A stretch of 64,000 bases of DNA from Rhizodiscina lignyota. Lineage: Eukaryota; Ascomycota; Dothideomycetes; Aulographales; Rhizodiscinaceae. Below, piece after piece: positions 9,917 to 20,215 of the stretch (positions are counted from its first letter, which is position 1; the number at the start of each line of letters is the position of its first letter). Under the pieces are notes generated by a model. The model ran no database searches. It saw only the letters and a program-made list of their open reading frames with translations, and was not told the origin of the DNA. The stretch lies in NCBI GenBank assembly GCA_010015805.1, contig ML978139.1:310001-374000 (forward strand), read 5' to 3'. Both the position numbers and the translations under genes were made by a program.

Positions 9917-12405
9917 AGAGAAGTGTTCTACTAGATGATTGTGGTGAAGGAGAAGGGTTCTGATTCAGTTCGCTACGTGTAGCTTTGGAAGGTGTCGGCG
10001 AATGAACTTGAGCTCACTGACTCCAGGAAATCTGAAATCCTGGAAGGCGGAACATTTTGATCAGCAGACGTCAAGAAAAGAGGCAACAGCGTGCACCCCT
10101 ATTCAGTGATGCAGTGACATCGGAAGAAGTTGCAGTCTTACAGTTCTCGTGATAATTGACCACTCCCTTCAACTGTAGCCTGTAGGCGTGTATGACACCG
10201 TAGGAAGTTGCTTCGAAATAGGGTAATTTCGTGCTTCTTTTTGCGCCTTCTCGTGCTATTGAAATTGGACGTTAGCCTTTCAGACCTGTCCGAAACGTTT
10301 GTTCTGGCGCTAGAAGGAACGCCATAATCTCTTCTTGACATTAATTGTTGAACATCAGCAATCTTCCTCACAGCCTCGATAGTGTCCTCAGCAGGCGAGT
10401 TGTCGGGCCAGTGTCGGACAGCTATCATCGAGCGCCTTCTCCAACTTTGCTGCAGCTCTACACGTTCAGGCCCATCTCTCTTTACCTCCCCATATGGATG
10501 TCTTCTATGCGAGCCCTGGAGTGACATAATCCCAGTCCAAAATGACGGGGCTTAGTGAAGATGGTGTAAATTGGCTTACCTCTGTCTTTGTTGGTTGTCC
10601 TTCTTGTTGAATCAATTCAATGCTGCAGCATGAATGACTCTCAGATGGTGAACACCTTTGGACTTTTTGAAGCACTCGGGTTTTTCACGGCTCGAATTGA
10701 GGAATATCGGCTTGTACCAACTCTCTCAATGTTGTTGTTGATTGTACTCGTGGAAGGCTTGTGGTGGTGTGGCTTTATAGAGAACGAAGGCGCCTCCGAG
10801 ATCGGTTGGTGAGAAAGGGATATCTCGGTTCTCCAAGGTTGGGATCGTGATAAGCTCGATGTGCCTGCTGAAGGCTGTTGGCAAAGAGTTGTTCGAATGG
10901 CCTGATTTCTCCTTATGTGCTGGTCTTCCGATGCCGCAGGCTCGCTTCAAAACGAGTTAACAGTGCCAGATCATGCGCGGAAGTCGTCGTTGCCAAAATG
11001 GAACGCAATGAATTGCCTGACGGAAGCAAGAGAACGTGTCGATGTGAAGCGTCGGCGTTGTGGTTGGCCTGGACGCAGTACGCAATGTGCTAGCGCTCCA
11101 AAGCAAATTTCAAAACAAAAGGCCGTGATGGTTAGTGTTGCAGAACACGTTGCTCCCATGGAAACGCCGCACGGGCATGATTTAGCCACTGGCCCCTCCC
11201 TTGTCCTTGTGGAGGCTTTCGTAATACCTGCTGGAGTACAATAGTTGACAGTAAACACGTCTCCCATTGTAGGCCACTGCCGCCTTGAGAACTACAAGCT
11301 TCACCGCTCAAATTGAAACACCGTCGACTCCTGACCAAAGAAAGGCATGCTGAGAACCGTCCCAGCGATGCCAATTAAAACCATTAACCCGCATGGACGC
11401 TCGTGGAACTCTAGATTCGCGCACAGCTGCGTGTGACGGGAATCGGTTGCATCTGCACCTTACGACGCCTATGGAGAAGCGTGCCGGCATCATTCTTCAC
11501 TGGAGAGCATAGCAGGCACAAGGATACCTCGAGGAGGTATTTCTGCCTCAAGGATGCAGCATCTCTCGTCCACGAGAGAAATCTTTCCATTCTTTGAAGC
11601 TAGAGGTGGCCAAAACGCTGTGGCGAATAACGTCCGGAAGGCAAATCGGCGCAAACGGTCCTTAAACGAACATATCCAGCGTTTCATGAAGCCTGATAGA
11701 ACGTAAGACTGTTCTCAAAGAGCGAAATGACACAGGAGATGGATTTTCTGAAGTCAATCCAGCTTCATATACTCACGATGTGAACCATGGCAAATTCTCT
11801 ACAGCCGTGCCATTCTCACTACAAACCTTTCGATACACCCTACAATCGTGCTCTTGAACCCCTTTTGCGAATCCGTCTCCTCACCCTGACCGCAGAAGCA
11901 CGAATATCATCATCGTCCCCAACTCTAGCATTGGGCTACATAACAAACTATAATACTAATACGAAAGGCAGCAGGCCTTGTCAAGTGCTGAAAGGCCATA
12001 GACGTGTAGACGTAGAAGAAGTGTCTTCAGACAAACGGCAATGATTCATGAGGCCGGACTGCGTCTTCCTTCGCATTAATGGCAAGGAAAGATGTCGACG
12101 CGTTGGACGAACATAATAACTTGGCTACACTGATGCGAAGTGATAAAGCCACGAGGAAAACGTGATCCTGGAACGGTTTGTTGACTTCGTCTCAACTCGC
12201 AGTTGAGATGGAATGAAGATATCGCCGCTCCGAGCCGGGGTTTAACCATACGGACAGGGGTTTCCCTTAGCAATGACGCTAAAGTGGGGAAGCTCCAAAG
12301 CTCGTCAACAGCTTCCAATGACACCAAATACAAACGCTCTCAGTAAATCGATTTGATTCTCGTATTGGACATCAGAACTTTTGCATCTTCCTTCTCTCAA
12401 TCAAC
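9917..12405. other. Gene-poor region, about 2.5 kb
   Basis: No supportable gene. The longest candidate is a minus-strand frame at 10138-10527 (129 codons, Arg-rich), with possible splice signals around 10497-10580 (GTAAGCC donor, ACTCCAG acceptor), but no family match and no coherent upstream exon. Other frames at 10900-11270 overlap on both strands and look random. Confidence 0.45.
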
Positions 12406-13149
12406 ATGAGCGCTCGATCTTCGACCAGATTTCTCTCCCACTCAATCCACTCGACCCTTCGTCCGACTAAGCTCCAATCTTCCAGACATACGTCTTCGTT
12501 ATCCTTTCAATGTCGCCGACACGTCTTTCCTAGAAGCTACAGACACACCGGAATCCCTATCCTGTACTTCTGCCTTCCTGGCCCACGACAATTCCATGTA
12601 GTCGCCAAATCCCAGGCAGGTATCATGCCTGACACGAGCGATCCACAACCAAAGGAGAGCGAACCACATGAACAAGACGTACAACCTGCCGACATCACAT
12701 ATGAAGAGTTCCATAGTCTGGCAGATGCATATTTGGAGGAGCTGCTGCAGAGGGTTGAGAAGATGCAAGAGGGCAATGAGGGCATAGACGTTGAGTATTC
12801 AGTTCGTTCCCATACCTATTTGAGCAATCGAAGTTTTTGGATAGAACTGACTGGCCCACAGGCAGGCGTCATGACAATCGAATTAGCAGACAAAGGGAGT
12901 TACGTCATCAACAAGCAGCCACCAAACAAACAAATATGGCTCAGCTCACCAATCTCTGGGCCGAAGCGATTCGATTGGGTAGTCGTCGGCGAGTCGATGA
13001 ACCAGAAGGAGGGCAGCGGATCAGGAGAATGGGTATATCTCAGAGATGGGTCAAGACTGTCGGATTTGTTGAGGAAGGAGGTTGGCGTAGAGTTTGGCCT
13101 TGGTGAGGAGGCGTGGGAGAGCGAGCAGAGACCAACCGTCACGGAGTGA
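12406..13149 (+). CDS. YFH1: Frataxin, mitochondrial iron-sulfur cluster assembly protein
   Basis: Frataxin regulates the Nfs1-Isu1 cysteine desulfurase/scaffold complex in the mitochondrial matrix. Two exons: 12406-12801 and 12862-13149. The 60-nt intron (12802-12861; GTTCGT donor, CCCACAG acceptor) is a multiple of three and has no stop, so an unspliced reading carries a false 20-residue insert between EYS and AGVMTIEL. Spliced product 227 aa. Seen: a long basic Ser/Arg-rich N-terminus ([16 protein letters not shown]) as expected for a mitochondrial presequence; acidic helix 1 ([17 protein letters not shown]); the diagnostic beta-sheet segments [19 protein letters not shown] and [10 protein letters not shown]-terminal helix [15 protein letters not shown]. 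Removing the insert restores the family alignment. Confidence 0.95.
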   Translation: MSARSSTRFLSHSIHSTLRPTKLQSSRHTSSLSFQCRRHVFPRSYRHTGIPILYFCLPGPRQFHVVAKSQAGIMPDTSDPQPKESEPHEQDVQPADITYEEFHSLADAYLEELLQRVEKMQEGNEGIDVEYSVRSHTYLSNRSFWIELTGPQAGVMTIELADKGSYVINKQPPNKQIWLSSPISGPKRFDWVVVGESMNQKEGSGSGEWVYLRDGSRLSDLLRKEVGVEFGLGEEAWESEQRPTVTE

Positions 13150-13580
13150 TAACATGCGGCGCACTTGTGGCTTTGTAAAATACTGATTGGGCGTGGCTGC
13201 ACTATGGACACGAGCGTTGCCTTCTTGAACTGGGATACAGGAAGCCGTTTCTGAATGCACTCATCTCAAATTCACGACTTGTCCCATGCAGATTGACATT
13301 ACTCCGACTATGCTCTCCCTCCAACTTGCAACTTGCCATACACCATCTCCTTTTCACTTCCACCATCTTCACCTCGAACTCGCCGCAATGGTCTGGCCTT
13401 TTGTATGTTGTCTACTTCATCCATGGGGCGGCCTTTTGCCTGCGAGATGATTTGTTGAGATTGTATCCAATCAGGAGCCCCCGGAATCATCGCTGGATGA
13501 ATGCTTAAGCATTCCCAAGATCAGGCTGATGCCTTCTAAGCATGTCGCTGTGTCTTTAATCGGCTAGATCTGATGCTCGT
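13150..13580. other. Convergent intergenic region
   Basis: Shared 3' flank of the frataxin and DPH3 genes. Nothing recognisable. Confidence 0.5.
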
Positions 13581-13885
13581 TCAGGCAGTGAGCGCAGCCT
13601 GTGCCTTCGGCGCTGGTGGAGCAGGAGGTTCTTCTTCCTTTGGCAGGTCGCTCTGAAAATGGGCGATTAGCTTATGGCACAGAGGAAGATATCAATAACA
13701 CATACAGCTTCAAAGATGACCTTGATCATTAGACTGCAGCTTGGACATACGGCGACTTCTTCGCCATCGCGTAGGTCACCGAGAGAAATTTCGAAGCGAT
13801 CGCCGCAAGGACATGGATAGTGGTAGAGCTGCATTTTCTTGTCGAAAGTCATGTCCTCAATCTCGATTTCGTCGTAGTAAGACAT
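13581..13885 (-). CDS. DPH3: Diphthamide biosynthesis protein 3 (CSL zinc finger)
   Basis: Small zinc protein that donates electrons to the Dph1-Dph2 radical-SAM enzyme in diphthamide synthesis on EF2 and also serves Elongator-dependent tRNA modification (Kti11). Exons (minus) 13885-13706 and 13652-13581; intron 13653-13705 (53 nt). Product 83 aa. Seen: [13 protein letters not shown] start, [14 protein letters not shown] and [12 protein letters not shown] with the four zinc-binding cysteines and the CSL signature. The second exon adds a Pro/Ala-rich tail ([18 protein letters not shown]). Without splicing, translation would run into the intron and end after 72 residues. Confidence 0.95.
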
Positions 13886-14529
13886 TTCGAGAGAGTTTGT
13901 CTCAGCAGCTGTGTGCTTCGAGCAAAGAAGATATGAGTTTGCAAGAGTCAGATGGGACGAAAATTTGTGGCGTAAAGCCTGGACCCACCCAGAAAATCCG
14001 GGGTACGCTAAACTTGTTTAGGATGCCGCGACTCCTCTGATTCCTCTTTACATCTTCCTTGGCTTCTGGGAGGTCATATCCGTGTTTAATGCGGAGAACG
14101 TATTTCAGCACAACTTCTAATACACAGGCATTTCTTGCATGGTGGAAGCCTGAAGACAAAATCGCGCAAGCTCAGTTCGCTCGCCACGGAGCCAACCTCC
14201 TCCCCAAGACGACCATCATCTCGATCTACAGCAGTAGCGCTTCTAAGGATTCTACCCGCATTGGTCACTGACATAGCTGTGCGGCTCCTTGCAGCTTTCC
14301 CCATGTCCACAGGTAGGGTTTACTACCCCAGAAGCGAATTGATGGACAGCTCATCTGAAACTCATTCCTCCACACCACGCAGCCTTGGAGGAAACCCCGC
14401 TCGTAAGCCCTCGAAAGCATGAAATAGTCTCCGTAGGTTTCAAGGCTTTCTCTTCATCCAAATTTCTCTATTTCCCCCAACATCTTTCATCCAAGCTTTT
14501 GAGCCTACAGAGAGCATTTTCATCTCAAG
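13886..14529. promoter_or_regulatory. Divergent upstream region of DPH3 and the tetraspanin
   Basis: 644 bp between the two starts. A minus-strand frame of 85 codons (13902-14159) lies just upstream of DPH3 and might be a leader ORF or chance; no family resemblance. Confidence 0.4.
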
Positions 14530-15577
14530 ATGCCGTACACAAAGAGACAGATTGTGACGGTCCTCAGCATCATCGTACGCAAGAATCTCGTGCTACCACA
14601 ACTTTCACATGCAAATCCAGCTCACTGATCATAGTATCTTCTCGCTCTCACTGCTGTCGCTAGGTTCGTCAATATGTTTGATTCTCTTCAGTATTTTCAA
14701 CTGCTAATGGAACTACAGCTATGCTCTTCACTCGATTCGCTACTATTCTCTCCCAATTCCCACCGTCCTCTCGGCCCTCACTGTCGGCTTGCCCGCCATA
14801 GCAGGCCTCAGCATCGAAAGTATAACTGAGTTCCGGCGCCGACCACCCACCCTCGCCCTTACATCAAAGAGCCCCGGCGAGAGACAGAATTATGTCACTA
14901 TCACCGTCATCATACTCCTCATTCTTGAAACCGTGCTGGCAACTCTGTCTGGCACTTACCTTGCTCCGGCAGGCAGCCTTACCTGCCCATTGAACGACCA
15001 GTGGCAGAAGCTCTTCCATACAAAGAACGCAAGAGCGATCAAGCGAGTTCAAGATGCATTGAACTGCTGTGGTCTGCACAGCTTGATGGACAAGGCTTGG
15101 CCATTTCCGACAAAACATGTCTCACCAGACACTTGCTCGAAGAGATATGACAGGAGCAATACCTGCTTTGCAGGATGGAGGGCAGAGGAACAGAAGGCTG
15201 CTGGAATGATTCTGCTCGTCGTAGTACTGGTATTCATCTGGAAGGTAAATTGATATGCTTTCACTTCGCGATATTGAAACTGATATTTCTCCTCACAGAT
15301 CCTCATTGTTACCGATCCACTCGACCGCCCCTCCTGGATACATCGTGCCCTGCGCATTCCGACTCGGCAGAATGATGCGGAGCAGGGAGAGGATAGACGC
15401 CGAGCGCTGGAGTACCCTGAGGCACAGGAGCATTACATTGACGACCCTCCTGCTCAAGCTGGCGACCTCGTTAATGCAGTACCCAGACTCAGCAATCCGG
15501 AGAATCGAAACCCTACTATGAGCCCAACACTTTCTTCGAGAGTGCAGCCTTCGGGGTTGTTGAACCGTGACGAGTAG
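14530..15577 (+). CDS. Tetraspanin-like four-TM membrane protein
   Basis: Plasma-membrane organiser family; fungal members are linked to polarised growth and host penetration. Exons 14530-14574, 14635-14663, 14719-15244, 15299-15577; introns 60, 55 and 54 nt. Product 292 aa. Seen: TM1 spans the first splice (VTVLSII|YLLALTAVA); TM2 (PTVLSALTVGLPAIAGLSI); TM3 (VTITVIILLILETVLATLSG); a large extracellular loop with LNCCG, the tetraspanin CCG hallmark, plus further cysteines (CPLNDQW, DTCSKR, NTCFAGW); TM4 (GMILLVVVLVFIWK|ILIV). The cytosolic tail is about 90 aa, hydrophilic and Pro-rich. The 29-nt second exon is small but both joins keep the frame. Which fungal subfamily it belongs to is not resolved. 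Confidence 0.88.
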
Positions 15578-16721
15578 TTCAGACATCAGTTGAGCAGGAG
15601 TTGGGGGCGCGGACCTTACGAATTATGAATTGTGGGAAATTTATAGGCGTCGGGGAGTAACATTGGGGAGAGTAATCACGAAATTTCAATCTTCGATTAT
15701 GTTTTTCTCCTTCCGCTCTTTTAAGTGACTGAGCTGACCGCGATTTCCAAATGATAAAGTGCCGGTTGGTCAGTTCGTGGTGGAGACCTTCTCAACGGTC
15801 ACAACTACCCAACGTTTTTCATCAATGCGTTGCCCTATATTTGGGTCCCCTCCCTCACTTAGCTTCCCTTCCCCCATGAACAGTTTGATCATTCAGTCTC
15901 GCATATTGAAGAAAGCATCAGCTACAATGACATCACTTGGCTTCTCTCCTGTAAATCGACGCCTCGCGCGACGGTGTATGGGGTTTTTGAGGAAAGCGAA
16001 GAGGGCGTGGTTGGGAGATCCCTACTGGCGGCCGAAGGAGATGTGAGGAGCGAGGAGCGAGTAGTGAGATCGGCGTTGCCCGAATCAGCAAGTATGTGGA
16101 CAGCTGTTCACAAACCCTTTTTTTCATTATCTCGTCTGTCTTGAACAGGCGGTTGACGAAGAAATGAGTTTGCAAACCTGGTCACTCCTGAGAGGGCGTC
16201 CTTTCTTTTAGATTCATAGCACGAGGATATTTACATGGAACCGGAGTGAGGAATCATGGACCAGTAACCGCCTACGTATCTGTTACTGCCGCACTGGCGA
16301 CTGGTGGGGAATAGCATTTAATCTACGGGACGAAGGCTTGTTTGCGAGTTGACCAGAAGGACGTTCTGTTACATCGCAAATGAAATTTAGCAACATTGCT
16401 AGTTGACTGGAGAATAGTTCTAGCACATCGCACTCCATCTCTAGCGACAGCGCGGAAGGATGGGTAGAGCATGCTGGGATGTCGCAATTTGCTTCAGGCA
16501 CAATAGTAGAAAGCGTGATAGAAGGCCAGAATCAGTTGATTTGATGCTAGCTGACGGGATGTATTAACAGTTCCCGTCAGCTAGCATATATGGATATCCA
16601 ATGGCCCAAGTTCTGATTCATGTCCTGACAGCCTAATTTCGGCTAGTTCTAGCTCCTCTTCGACCCCATGCTCATCTTCGACTCCCTGCTCTCCAGTACC
16701 ATCTTCGTCCTGCCTTGGCTA
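15578..16721. other. Convergent intergenic region with an inverted repeat
   Basis: About 1.1 kb between the tetraspanin and F-box stops. Contains a near-perfect hairpin at 16545-16586, listed separately. No gene seen. Confidence 0.5.
16545..16586. repeat. Inverted repeat, 15-bp perfect arms
   Basis: TGCTAGCTGACGGGA (16545-16559) and its exact reverse complement (16572-16586), separated by 12 nt. Weaker outer complementarity (AATCAG near 16531, CTGATT near 16612) suggests a larger palindromic element. It lies in a convergent 3' region, so it could be a small MITE footprint or an RNA 3'-end hairpin. Confidence 0.7.
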
Positions 16722-18081
16722 TCACGACCTATCATGATAGAACAGTACTCCATCATCCTCATCAGCCACTCTCGCCGTGATAGGACACAACAGAAACCAG
16801 CACCTCCGTCCGGGCTCAGTGAATTGAGCACGCATCCTCGTGTTCCTCCATTTCATGTCCTTCTCACGCAGCACATTCCTGTCAATCAGCAGTCTGAGCG
16901 CAGGCTGAAGCCACAACACCTTCAAAGACGGTATGCCGATCTTCGCGTAAGGTACCTTGTCGAGCTGAGCTATGATGTCAGATGGGAGCATGAGGCCCAT
17001 CCAAGCCGCTTTCCAATCCTTATTAGAAGGCGTAAGGCTATGGAGGAAACGATGCAGAGCCTGCTTCCGAGCGGTAAGAGTCGAATGCGACACAATCTTC
17101 AAGGTATGGTGGAATCCTCCGATGAGTAGGAGAGTAGCGATGTCCATTGAGGAGACATAGGATGAGTTCCGCGCGTGGAAGGGACCACGAGATTCCGAGT
17201 TGATGCGGACGAGTGACCAATCTAAGTCATCCAGCAAGCTAGCAAACTCAGAGAAGCCCCGTGCCAGCTGACGCGAACTGGTCAATTCCAGAATGGAAGA
17301 CTGATCCTGCCAGTCTGTCGTTCCTAGCACGAAAGCGAAGTTGCTCTTGTTGTTTCCAGAACAGTTGACGCGTGTCAATGCTCGGCGGAGAATGATGTCG
17401 CGATATGTCTCCAGAAAGTGATTGAGGCTAAACAAGTCCGAAGCTATGACCCTGAGGGCTGTCCACCATCCACATTTGCAGTCCTTGCCATCTTTTGTAC
17501 TCGGTGTAAAGACTCCTTTGAGTTCATGGCCGCAAGGCCACTCCGGTAGGAGAAGGCGCGCCGCGAGCTTCAACGAAACGGCATAGCGGTGGTAATAGTC
17601 GAGTAGGTAGCGCAGTGTGCGTTCTGATGACGCAGGAAGAGGATATAGTGATGTTCGCCATGGCGACGTACGCTGCACATGCAGGCGAATGTACGCTGGT
17701 TCGCAGGATTGGACGACTCCAAAGAGGGAACGAGAGGTAATGCGAAGGTTCAGAACTGAGAACAGATCAAGATAGCCGAGAATCTGCACATGGAGTTCCT
17801 CTGGAAGAAGGAGGAAGAGCTCCTGGAAGCTGGGGTTCTGTTAGCATACGTTTGCCATTGGCATCTAGAAATAGGTCTGAGAAGCTGGGTTGACTGGGGA
17901 TATGTGAAGACTGAGAGATGACGACTACGAACCTTCTCTGCTTATCCTCCTCTGCCTTTCCTTCTCTGGAGTTCAATGGAGCAGCAACTCTCTTGAAAAG
18001 TGCAGACATTGACCTCCCCAGTCCGGGAAGTCTCTGCTGGACACTCTCGCTGCTGCTCGTACGCGATCCTTTCTGCTTCAT
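16722..18081 (-). CDS. F-box domain protein
   Basis: Probable SCF ubiquitin-ligase substrate adaptor. Exons (minus) 18081-17929 and 17837-16722; intron 17838-17928 (91 nt, donor GTAGTC, acceptor AACAG). Product 422 aa. Seen: a basic Ser-rich leader (MKQKGSRTSSSESVQQR), then an F-box right after the splice, at about residues 52-95 (LFLLLPEELHVQILGYLDL followed by SVLNLRITSRSLFGVV). The rest is without recognised repeats; it contains a Cys pair (DCKCGWW) and ends in a hydrophobic/basic stretch. Without a recognisable substrate-binding domain the target cannot be inferred. The splice choice is set by phase: the stronger-looking GTTCGT donor 5 nt upstream would shift the frame. Confidence 0.78.
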
Positions 18082-18818
18082 CGTTCCACACGAGCTTGAT
18101 GGTCTAGAATCGGTAATCTCGAAGTCTCCTGGCGCGTTTTCTATGCCGCGAAGTCGCCATTTTCAACTTACGGAGCGGACCATCCAGTCAGTGATGAGGG
18201 GTTAAACGAGGAGGGTCCATCGCGACGCGTGGGATTTAAAATCGATAGCATTTGGAGAACCATCGACACCGACAATGCAGTTCCCCGACTCGCCGCTGGC
18301 GTCGAATTGGCTGGGGGAACCATGGTGCATGAAGCACAGGTGATTGCGGAGTTGACGCCGCTTGCAAGTGATCCAATTGGTAATGTCTCATCCAATGGGA
18401 TGTTCCGCAGAAGATTTCGAAAATCCCAAGGGCTAAGGAGGCAGCCAAGCGCCGCACCGGAAGAATGATAATCCGAAAATTGTTTTCGGGGTCTCAGGGG
18501 ACGTCGACGTCGACCTACGTCACAGCATGACTTCCATTTGCGATAACCTGGATGATCTGCACGCGCGCTCCAGACACGGCGTCCGCGGAGCCTCATCAGG
18601 GTCTGTGGCAGGATTTCTGTCGTCAGAAACTTGGACAAACTTGGTGACGATCGGAGATGACGACCTTGCCTCTAACGTCAAAGGCAGCGTGGCTGTGGGA
18701 AAATTAGGTATAAGTATAAGCATAGAGTCGCCATTGCTTCTTCTCCAGTTCAAATCTAAAATCATACATCCTCCTGTCTACTCATCAACCTACCAAAGCA
18801 AATCATATTCCATCTATA
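18082..18818. promoter_or_regulatory. Divergent promoter region of the F-box gene and the Gly/Met-repeat gene
   Basis: 737 bp. Contains AGGGG motifs near 18195 and 18495, which match the fungal stress-response element core, and a pyrimidine-rich stretch just before 18819. Significance uncertain because five-base motifs occur by chance. Confidence 0.35.
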
Positions 18819-19406
18819 ATGGATTCTCAGCAGTCAATGGATTACTCCAACCAGTCAATGGATTCACAGCAGCCAATGGACTCTCAGCAGTCAATGGATC
18901 CTCAGCAGCAGCAGATGGGCGGCCAGATGGGCGGCCAGATGGGCGGCCAGATGGGCGGTTCGCAGATGGGCGGTTCGCAGATGGGCGGTTCGCAGATGGG
19001 CGGTTCGCAGATGGGCGGTTCGCAGATGGGGGGTTCCACTGGCGCTCCCAAGGAGGACTACCTCGACAAGGGTATGCCATCCTCACTCCACAACCCATTC
19101 CTGCGTTAGACTGACATACATTTCAGGCCTCGATACCGCTGAGAAGAAATTTGGCGGCCAGTATGGCATGGGCGACCCTCAGAAGATGCGCAGCACCAAC
19201 GAGAAGATTGTAAGTGGCTTCATAATACCTGAAGTCGAGATCACGCCGGCCACGCCTCCTGTTTAAGGTCCGCCCTGCCTTGGACCGACGTTTTTCTACA
19301 TTCTGAAGTCGTGAGCTAACGATTGAGTGTTGGATAGACCGACGGTGCACGCGGCATGTTCGAGAAGATGACTGGCAAGAACGTCCCGGACAAGGTTTCC
19401 AACTAG
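18819..19406 (+). CDS. Small Gln/Met/Gly-repeat protein with conserved C-terminal module
   Basis: Exons 18819-19071, 19127-19209, 19338-19406; introns 55 and 128 nt. Product 134 aa. N-terminal half is low complexity: MDSQQSMD-like repeats, then three QMGG units and six QMGGS units. The C-terminal half (GAPKEDYLDKG, TAEKKFGGQYGMGDPQ, KMRSTNEKITDGARGMFEK) has the look of small hydrophilic stress-associated proteins common in ascomycetes, but I do not know an assigned function. The tandem DNA repeats are open in several frames, which creates large spurious ORFs on both strands; the frame chosen is the one continuing through both introns into the conserved C-terminus. Confidence 0.8.
18913..19032. 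repeat. Coding minisatellite, 12-bp then 15-bp units
   Basis: CAGATGGGCGGC repeats about three times, then CAGATGGGCGGTTCG about six times, encoding QMGG and QMGGS. The switch in unit length without loss of frame indicates expansion by slippage under coding constraint. Boundaries approximate. Confidence 0.85.
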
Positions 19407-19531
19407 ATTACGCTCTCACGAGGTTATGAACACAAATGCATGAAGGCGTTGTATGACAGGGGTTTCGGGATATATGGAAGGACTTGGCATGTATAATAGC
19501 TGCCACAATTAGCGCTCGTCGCACCCCTTCC

Positions 19532-20215
19532 TTAATTGAAGCTCTGCAGAGCATTCTCCAGCGTCTCTTCCAAACTTGTCGGTCCTAATCCCAATATCTC
19601 AAATGTCCAAACCGATATTCGTGAATCTGGCACGTCCCCCCACCTCGGTCGACATACAAGTCTCAATAAGCTTCAGCGTTCCCAATGGATCGCCCTCCGC
19701 AATTTTCTCCCGCCCCAACGCAATAACAACCTCACTGTTCACCTTCTCTCGCACCCGCTTTTCGCCGGACAGCTTCTCTACCAAATCGAACATTTCGATA
19801 TACGACGTTGCAAAGTCGTGGACAAACAAGCTATGGTTAGTGGTCTTGTCGGATTAACCAAGCTCGAGCGACGTAAAGCGAGCGCACTATGCTCCAAAGA
19901 AGTGCACGACAACTTGCCGGCACCCAGCATCCCACAAGGTAAGCTTCTTCTCCGCGACGTTGAAGCCGACAAAGTTCTGCTGCATGCACCTGCTCTCACA
20001 ATCATCTGAGTACATTCACGTTCAATCTCATCTATTATCCTAGGCGTACCAGTTGAGCCACATCCCACAATTAATAGCATGCCAACTGAACTTCCCATCT
20101 CCCACTCCTTCCTTCGTCTTTCAAATAGTCTCTCACAGTCCCCTTATCCCTAAACACCGGACCCATCTTCCGTTGTATCACTAGACCGCGAGCACCTCTG
20201 AAAACTCAGTTTTAC
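19532..20215 (-). pseudogene. NmrA-like (isoflavone-reductase-like) family pseudogene, 5' truncated
   Basis: NmrA-like proteins are NAD(P)-binding, SDR-related oxidoreductases or redox sensors. On the minus strand, family-like segments appear in order but in different frames: PVFRDKGTVRDYLK (about 20110-20160), WHAINCGMWLNWYA then a stop (about 20040-20090), NFVGFNVAEKKLTLWDAG (about 19925-19985), FVHDFATSYIEMFDLVEKL (about 19770-19828), and the C-terminus GLGPTSLEETLENALQSFN ending at 19532. At least three frameshifts and several stops separate them and no splice pattern repairs this. The Rossmann N-terminus is missing; similarity ends where the tandem repeat array begins, suggesting a rearrangement cut the gene. 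Confidence 0.72.

Noticed and set aside
10138-10527. 129-codon minus frame, possible spliced gene
   Set aside because: Arg-rich and unrecognised; upstream candidate exons run into stops. Kept only as a note in the gene-poor region.
13902-14159. 85-codon minus frame upstream of DPH3
   Set aside because: No homology signal or splice support; probably chance in the DPH3 leader.
18527-19114. 195-codon plus frame and 94-codon minus frame over the QMGG repeats
   Set aside because: The repeats are open in several frames; only the 18819 frame continues through the introns into a conserved-looking C-terminus.
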